DNA from: an uncultured Bacilli bacterium
GTDB lineage: Bacteria > Bacillota_I > Bacilli_A > RF39 > UBA660
NCBI GenBank assembly: GCA_910583745.1
Contig: CAJTZC010000017.1
Location: 1 to 25,224 of the forward strand
DNA length: 25,224 bases
Reading direction: 5' to 3'
Shown: positions 21,395 to 25,224 of the stretch, in pieces
Numbering within the stretch: the first letter of the stretch is position 1
Layout of the letters: every line of letters starts with the position of its first letter
Program-made: the position numbers and the translations under genes
The notes under the pieces: model-generated
The model's database searches: none
Told to the model about the DNA's origin: nothing
The model's input: the letters and a program-made list of their open reading frames with translations, nothing else

Positions 21395-22024
21395 TCATAG
21401 GTCGTGTTCTTTGAGATAATCGACTATAGCCATAAAGTTGTCGTCATCTCTGTATTTTTTCCGGTCGAATTCTATCCAAGCATTCGAAATAGACTTCTCT
21501 GCTTCCAAAACTTTTTTTACCTCAGGATTTGCCAAAATAGGATTATTGGACTGTCTTTCTAAGTCGAAACACCCTTCTTGGTCGTAAAGCTTCATCTGTA
21601 AATTGCATTCCAACTTGTCGCAGTGGTAGGCAAATTTCGCTTCCTCGGTCTCACGAGCATTGTACTCCTCTAAAAGTTTAGCTATCTCCTCTTTGCCGAG
21701 TATGTCTTTTAAAATATAATCGGTCGCTTTTCTTCCCTCGATGCGCTTGTTTTCTTCCGTGATTTGAAAAAATGCCAAGTCTCCGATTTCTATCTCCTCG
21801 AGCTCGTGAACGGCCAACATATAGAGAACCTTACCTAAATCGAACATATACCCGAATTGATAGTAGATTCCTATGGCCAACATCTGTACTCCGTAGATGT
21901 GCTCTGCGACACTTTCAATCCTATGCCTTAAGGCGTTCCAAACGATGGGGCCCGTTCGAATCGTATCCTTTAATTTTGTACATAGAGTGTAATATTTCAA
22001 AGTCGTCTCTATTTTATTGTTCAT
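21395..22024 (-). CDS. HD-domain phosphohydrolase, YfbR/HDDC2-like (5'-deoxynucleotidase-like)
   Basis: 209 aa. The ordered motifs of YfbR-like nucleotidases are present: RHRIESVAEH (His42), VHELEEIEIGD (His73, Asp82) and YHCDKLECNLQ (Asp136). In the second motif the usual HD pair reads HE (His73-Glu74), a conservative change at a metal ligand, so activity is likely but not certain. Such enzymes cleave the 5'-phosphate of deoxynucleoside monophosphates or related nucleotides in the cytosol. It overlaps the upstream YHGS gene (ATGA, 4 nt) and is the last gene before a terminator, so it may act on a product or substrate of that protein. Confidence 0.8.
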   Translation of the reverse strand: MNNKIETTLKYYTLCTKLKDTIRTGPIVWNALRHRIESVAEHIYGVQMLAIGIYYQFGYMFDLGKVLYMLAVHELEEIEIGDLAFFQITEENKRIEGRKATDYILKDILGKEEIAKLLEEYNARETEEAKFAYHCDKLECNLQMKLYDQEGCFDLERQSNNPILANPEVKKVLEAEKSISNAWIEFDRKKYRDDDNFMAIVDYLKEHDL

Positions 22025-22590
22025 CTCTTACACTCGCCTTTCATTTTTTCGCGCACGATGTCTGAAAATTCTGGATACACCTCGAGTAAATCGCTGACCA
22101 CACCAGTACAACCTTTTCTTTCCATAGAGATATATTCATCGATTAAGTCAGAATTATCTAGAGGCATTTGCAATGGTCGGTCCGGATAACGATAAACTTT
22201 CAACGCTCCATTTTGTTCTTGTTCCTGAATCGCCTCCAATATATTTGGAATGAGAATGCACCTTAAAGGCGCCAATTCGGACTCGAAAGAGATGACTTCC
22301 CGAGACCAAAGATAGTCGTAATATTCGAATGTGCGACCATCTAGCTCATAGAGAAATCCACTTTTATCGTAAAGCTGCTTTAGAATGCCCGGTCTTCTTT
22401 CGACCAACGACAGCATTCCATCGATAGTCGCAATCATGACGTCCAAATCGCCTCGACCTTTGCCCATAAATAAAAGAGCCACGGCTTCCGAATCCGTCGC
22501 ATAGATGCATTCCTTTTGATGTGTCCCCTTGCGGGCCTTAAGTACTGGCAAATCTCCCTGAGGACTTCCATGATAAACGAATCTTTCCAT
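22021..22590 (-). CDS. YHGS-type conserved protein, possibly an ADP-ribosyltransferase fold
   Basis: 189 aa. I recognise this as a conserved family common in Clostridia and Bacilli that opens with VYHGSPQGDLPVLKAR and goes on with THQKECIYATDSEAVALLFM, LDGRTFEYYDYLW and PLDNSDLIDEYI. I know of no experimental function. The opening resembles the PARP-type ADP-ribosyltransferase start, where His of HGS and Tyr of a later YFA/YAT-like strand bind NAD; His7 and Tyr30 would be those residues, and a later Glu (about EVISFE) the third. This parallel is inference. It has no signal peptide. It sits 6 nt after the HAD gene and is coupled to the HD nucleotidase gene by ATGA, a setting that fits nucleotide or NAD metabolism. 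Confidence 0.65.
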   Translation of the reverse strand: MERFVYHGSPQGDLPVLKARKGTHQKECIYATDSEAVALLFMGKGRGDLDVMIATIDGMLSLVERRPGILKQLYDKSGFLYELDGRTFEYYDYLWSREVISFESELAPLRCILIPNILEAIQEQEQNGALKVYRYPDRPLQMPLDNSDLIDEYISMERKGCTGVVSDLLEVYPEFSDIVREKMKGECKR

Positions 22591-22596
22591 TCCTAC

Positions 22597-23237
22597 CTAC
22601 AAACTTTCTATCAAATCACAGTCGATATCTTCCACTTTTTCGATGATTGCGCAGTCCAATCCCTCTGTCGGTACTTTTTTCGTATTCACAAGAATAGTCT
22701 TTAAACCACACCGAGAAGCACCTTTGATATCCAAATCGATATCGTCTCCTATCATGACACACTCCTCTGGAAGGTGTGCACCACATGCTTTCAAATAGAT
22801 TTCTCTATTCGGTTTGATGAGTTCTTCTCCAAAATATTCGCTAAAATATTTCCCAATTCCCATGGTATTTAGTCGATTCATTTGGGATTGCTCAAAAAAG
22901 TTGGTCAGCAGGACCATCTCATAGTGTTCGGAAAGTCCATCGATGGCGTCGATCAATCTCTGGTTTTTAGACGGTACACAGTTCTTTAGTTCTTCAAAAA
23001 ATGCATCGAGCCACGTCTCTTCGACTTCAAAGCCCAAACACTTATTCAAATGTGTAAGATAGTTTTCTCTCGTATAACTAGAGTACTCCGATTCATAGGT
23101 AGCAATCATCGAAGAGACACCTTCGATATTCTTTTGTGTGAGCAAGTCAATCTCTTTAAAGTCTTCTCTATAAAAGGCAAAAAGTTGACTCCCACAATTA
23201 AAGTACTGTCTACATCAAATATTAATCTCTTTATCAT
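22597..23237 (-). pseudogene. HAD-superfamily hydrolase with a frameshift near the N-terminus
   Basis: ATG 23237, which overlaps the stop of the HMA-like gene by one base (TAATG), opens MIKRLIFDVDSTLIV with the nucleophile motif DVDST (Asp8, Asp10). This frame ends soon after. The rest of the enzyme continues in the next frame: LFAFYREDFKEID, the cap region, VLLTNFF (motif II), IKPNREIY (motif III Lys) and IGDDIDLDIKGASRCGL (motif IV). A single missing base in the G-run at about 23191-23193 (GTGGG where GTGGGG would restore the frame) explains the break. If read through, the product is about 212 aa, a normal YjjG/YfnB-like phosphatase. The downstream part alone, from a TTG at 23145, would lack the catalytic Asp. 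Sequencing error, a true pseudogene or programmed slippage are all possible. Confidence 0.75.
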
Positions 23238-23701
23238 TATTTTATTCCATCCATTCTATTCTCTTCGACAATTTTGTCAATTTTATTTTCATTTAATTTT
23301 TTGACATCGTAAGTAATCTCGATATTGACACATTCTCTCAAAGCGACTTCTTCCATATCAGCCGTCACTTTTTCGATACCGTCTATCGCGTATAAATTTT
23401 CGATAAAACCGGCATAACAGAATTCACAACAGAGATGTTTTACGGTCACTGTACGCTTGGCGACTTTCATCTCGGGATGCTTGTCGAAATAGACCATAAC
23501 CGGAATATGTCCAACTTTTAGGAAAGTGTATATCTCATATTTTAAAATATCATCGTTCATTCGAGCACTATCGTATTGAACATGTATTGTCCAATAGTAG
23601 TCCGAATCGATTACGACATTTGTAACACCTTTTAAAGAGCGCAAATACGCCTCGAGTTCCTCATGCATGCTCCAATCGATTACTAGGGTAATTTCTTTCA
23701 T
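23237..23701 (-). CDS. HMA-like (heavy-metal-associated fold) protein
   Basis: 154 aa. Residues ~85-150 (TVTVKHLCCEFCYAGFIENL, then IDGIEKVTAD and NIEITYD) follow the beta-alpha-beta-beta-alpha-beta course of HMA metallochaperone domains. The CCEFC motif stands where the metal-binding CxxC lies. The first ~75 residues (TLVIDWSMHEELEAYLRS, then VTNVVIDSDYYWTIHVQYD) look like a second copy of the same fold without cysteines. It is cytosolic, with no membrane segment. It is the first gene of a coupled four-gene operon; its stop overlaps the HAD start by one base. The ribosome binding site is moderate (AGGGATG). Metal binding is likely but not proven. Confidence 0.65.
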   Translation of the reverse strand: MKEITLVIDWSMHEELEAYLRSLKGVTNVVIDSDYYWTIHVQYDSARMNDDILKYEIYTFLKVGHIPVMVYFDKHPEMKVAKRTVTVKHLCCEFCYAGFIENLYAIDGIEKVTADMEEVALRECVNIEITYDVKKLNENKIDKIVEENRMDGIK

Positions 23702-23736
23702 TTCGTTTCATCCCTGTCTCAAATTATTTTATAACC

Positions 23737-23758
23737 AAAAAATGGAGAAAACTCTCCA
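23737..23758 (-). terminator. intrinsic terminator after the tail-anchored protein gene
   Basis: On the minus strand, TGGAGA (23758-23753), loop GTTT, TCTCCA (23748-23743), then six T. A perfect, strong hairpin. Confidence 0.88.
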
Positions 23759-23767
23759 AATCTTCAT

Positions 23768-24193
23768 CTACATTTTCTTGTTTTTACTATTTTTAAGAAG
23801 ATGTTTTTTCAGTGCCATAGCCGCTACTAAAGCAGCCATTGTCACTCCGACGCCGACTCCGGCCATTGTAGTGGTCTGTGCTTCGCTGGCAACAGGCTCT
23901 TCTACTGGTACTTCTTGCCCTTCTTGTATATTTTCATCACTTCTTACAAACTCTCCATCTTCAGCAAGAGTAACCTCTCCGCTTTCAAGTTTCTCTACAG
24001 CATTATTCAAAGATGTCATATAATTTTGAATATACTCTTCTGGATAATCAGTATTTGTTCTTATTTCATCAGCGATTTGTTCTTTAATGGTCGCAAGCTC
24101 TTCTTCTGACCTTGCATCTAAAATAGCGTGACAATATTCTACTGTCATCTCAATTAATTCATCTGTATTTACATCGTATGTCGTTTCTCTCAT
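23768..24193 (-). CDS. small acidic tail-anchored membrane protein of unknown function
   Basis: 141 aa from ATG 24193, with AAAGGAGAG at ideal spacing; a longer in-frame start is upstream of the promoter and is discarded. Residues ~1-75 are an acidic helical domain (TDELIEMTVEYCHAILDAR, YPEEYIQNYMTSLNNAVEKL), followed by a Glu/Val/Pro linker, one hydrophobic segment near the end (MAGVGVGVTMAALVAAMAL) and a basic tail (KKHLLKNSKNKK). There is no signal peptide and no LPXTG, so the N-domain is probably cytoplasmic and held at the membrane by its tail. It has its own promoter and terminator. The family is not recognised. Confidence 0.7.
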   Translation of the reverse strand: MRETTYDVNTDELIEMTVEYCHAILDARSEEELATIKEQIADEIRTNTDYPEEYIQNYMTSLNNAVEKLESGEVTLAEDGEFVRSDENIQEGQEVPVEEPVASEAQTTTMAGVGVGVTMAALVAAMALKKHLLKNSKNKKM

Positions 24194-24218
24194 AATTTTC
24201 TCTCCTTTATTTCTGTAA

Positions 24219-24247
24219 ATTATACTATAACTTAGGGAAAAATGCAA
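24219..24247 (-). promoter_or_regulatory. promoter of the tail-anchored protein gene
   Basis: On the minus strand, TTGCAT (24247-24242), a 17-bp spacer and a consensus TATAAT (24224-24219), 26 bp before the start codon. Confidence 0.75.
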
Positions 24248-24288
24248 GAAAATTCCTTTCAGTTCGTTTTAAAGTAAACGGAAGTATT

Positions 24289-25119
24289 TCAGTTTAAATG
24301 GAGAGCTCCCTCATTTTTTATTTTAACTGTCTTTTTTAAATTCTTGGTTTTATGCAATTTGTTTTTGTTATCATCTAAGAACAGATAATTGCTTCCCTTC
24401 GCGAGAATATTTCTCTTGATGGCTATAATACTCGCGGTGAGAAAAACGACAAATATTCCTATAAAGATGGTCCAGATGTTGACGACATGAGAAGCCGTAA
24501 AATCGAAAAAGCCTTCCGCAGGAGGGACAACTCCATATTGTGTCAAATTGCTAATCGATGCAAACGCCTCATATCCCCATCGACCGATGACAAAATACGA
24601 TATATTCTTCGTAAATTCTATGAAAGGAATGAACATTCCGGAAAAAAGCATTTGAATCATCATGTACAAAGGGGACAAAATGAGTGTCGTCTTCGTCTCT
24701 TTTACGATGGAAGAAATAAAGATTCCGATTATGCTCGTCGAAAACGATACCAAGAAGAAATTGATGATTAAATCGAGAAGCGTGTTCGTCAACAAAATCT
24801 CTTCAGGTCGCGGACTCAAATGAAAATAGACGATGGAAACACAAGTGGACGCTTGGTATAACGACAACAAGGAAAAGACGATGATTTTAGAGAACATATA
24901 AGAAGTAAAGTTCAATCCACTCATATACTCTTTCTTTAACATATCCTTTTCTTTGACGATTTCTTGAATCGTATTGAAGAGTCCCAACCAAAGGGCTGCC
25001 ATCGTAAAGGCGACGCAGACCATGGATGCTGTGACTGGATTTTGTAAACAATCTTTCTCCGTCGCCAAACAGATTAAAAATCCCATGAGTACAGACTGCC
25101 CTAAAAGCAAAGCCATCAT
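24289..25119 (-). pseudogene. 5'-truncated ABCG/ABC-2-type permease domain
   Basis: 276 codons. Helices and motifs of the membrane half of FHA/ABCG-like half-transporters are clear: ALWLGLFNTIQEIVKEKDML, the connecting-helix-like FTSYMFSKIIVFSLLSLYQ, SIVKETKTTLILSPLYMM and the late GRWGYEAFASISNL. In this family the permease follows an ATPase domain in the same chain. Here the frame opens in the first membrane helix, an in-frame TGA lies 8 codons upstream, no Shine-Dalgarno precedes the ATG, and no ATPase sequence is seen in the remaining 105 bp. A decayed remnant is the best reading. A functional stand-alone permease cannot be excluded because the remaining 276 codons are intact. The basic tail (NKNKLHKTKNLKKTVK) is unusual. 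Confidence 0.6.
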
Positions 25120-25208
25120 AAGGCATCCATAATTATAATTTCAATCCACTAATTATCTCTTTATATTTTAAGTTGTGTTAAACAAAATGACTGAAAAAAG
25201 CAAAAGTA

Positions 25209-25217
25209 TGATATAAT
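25209..25217 (+). promoter_or_regulatory. extended -10 promoter pointing out of the right edge
   Basis: TGATATAAT on the plus strand, a perfect TGn-TATAAT. The -35 is weak (ATGACT at about 19 bp). It implies a rightward gene starting just beyond the window. Confidence 0.5.
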
Positions 25218-25224
25218 ATAAATG

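Noticed and set aside
22597..23145. Intact 182-aa HAD protein starting at TTG 23145
   Set aside because: It would lack the nucleophilic DxD motif, which is found in the neighbouring frame with a coupled ATG, so a frameshifted gene explains the data better.
25222..25224. ATG at the right edge as a gene start
   Set aside because: It lies only about 5 bp past the -10 box, at or before the expected transcript start, with no ribosome binding site.

Overview
The window is AT-rich, gene-dense DNA from a low-GC Bacillota, probably a gut-type Bacilli lineage (Erysipelotrichales/RF39-like). This is inferred from the gene families, the A-tract-rich codon use, GGAGG-type ribosome binding sites, a YtrA-type GntR/ABC operon and a secreted protein with a SipW/TasA-like signal peptide. 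TGA is a normal stop: several ATGA stop/start overlaps use it, so the Mycoplasma code does not apply. Nearly all genes are on the minus strand; only a transglutaminase-like gene (7832-8575) and uppP (18549-19361) are on the plus strand. No rRNA, tRNA, CRISPR or insertion sequence was seen.

Layout. 1-54: three 18-bp tandem repeats running off the left edge. 245-1822: secreted protein. 2047-4439: SEDS-family cell-wall polymerase, a downstream single-pass membrane protein and a 43-aa upstream ORF. 4532-6149: compact operon of YgjP-like metallohydrolase, SpoU/TrmH-type RNA methyltransferase and mini-rhodanese. 6234-13827: accessory block. It holds two co-transcribed coil-TM-TM-coil paralogues, a divergent transglutaminase-fold protein sharing their control region, a convergent wHTH protein, and a 1333-aa protein ending in a possible ADP-ribosyltransferase-like domain and a polymerase-beta-type nucleotidyltransferase. 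13937-17589: three-gene operon with RnfC-like and RnfD-like proteins but no other Rnf subunit, plus a 528-aa membrane protein. 17735-18419: a tiny membrane protein coupled to an unrecognised 181-aa protein. 18549-19361: undecaprenyl-diphosphatase. 19441-21286: GntR regulator, ABC ATPase and permease with a clear operator. 21395-23701: operon of HMA-like protein, a frameshifted HAD phosphatase, a YHGS protein that may have a PARP-type fold, and an HD-domain nucleotidase-like protein. 23768-24193: tail-anchored small protein. 24289-25119: 5'-truncated ABCG-type permease.

How the genes relate. SEDS polymerase and UppP serve cell-wall synthesis. The Rnf-like pair suggests membrane-bound electron transfer, and the GntR-ABC cassette looks like an autoregulated stress-responsive exporter. 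The 6234-13827 block is the least conventional part. Its large modular NTase protein, wHTH partner, cysteine-protease-fold protein and paired coiled-coil membrane proteins, served by extended -10 promoters and closed by a symmetric bidirectional terminator, make it the best candidate here for an undescribed system (defence, toxin/antitoxin or signalling). That function is inference only.

All coordinates, promoters, hairpins and motifs were read by eye. No database search was run, and family assignments rest on recognised motifs.
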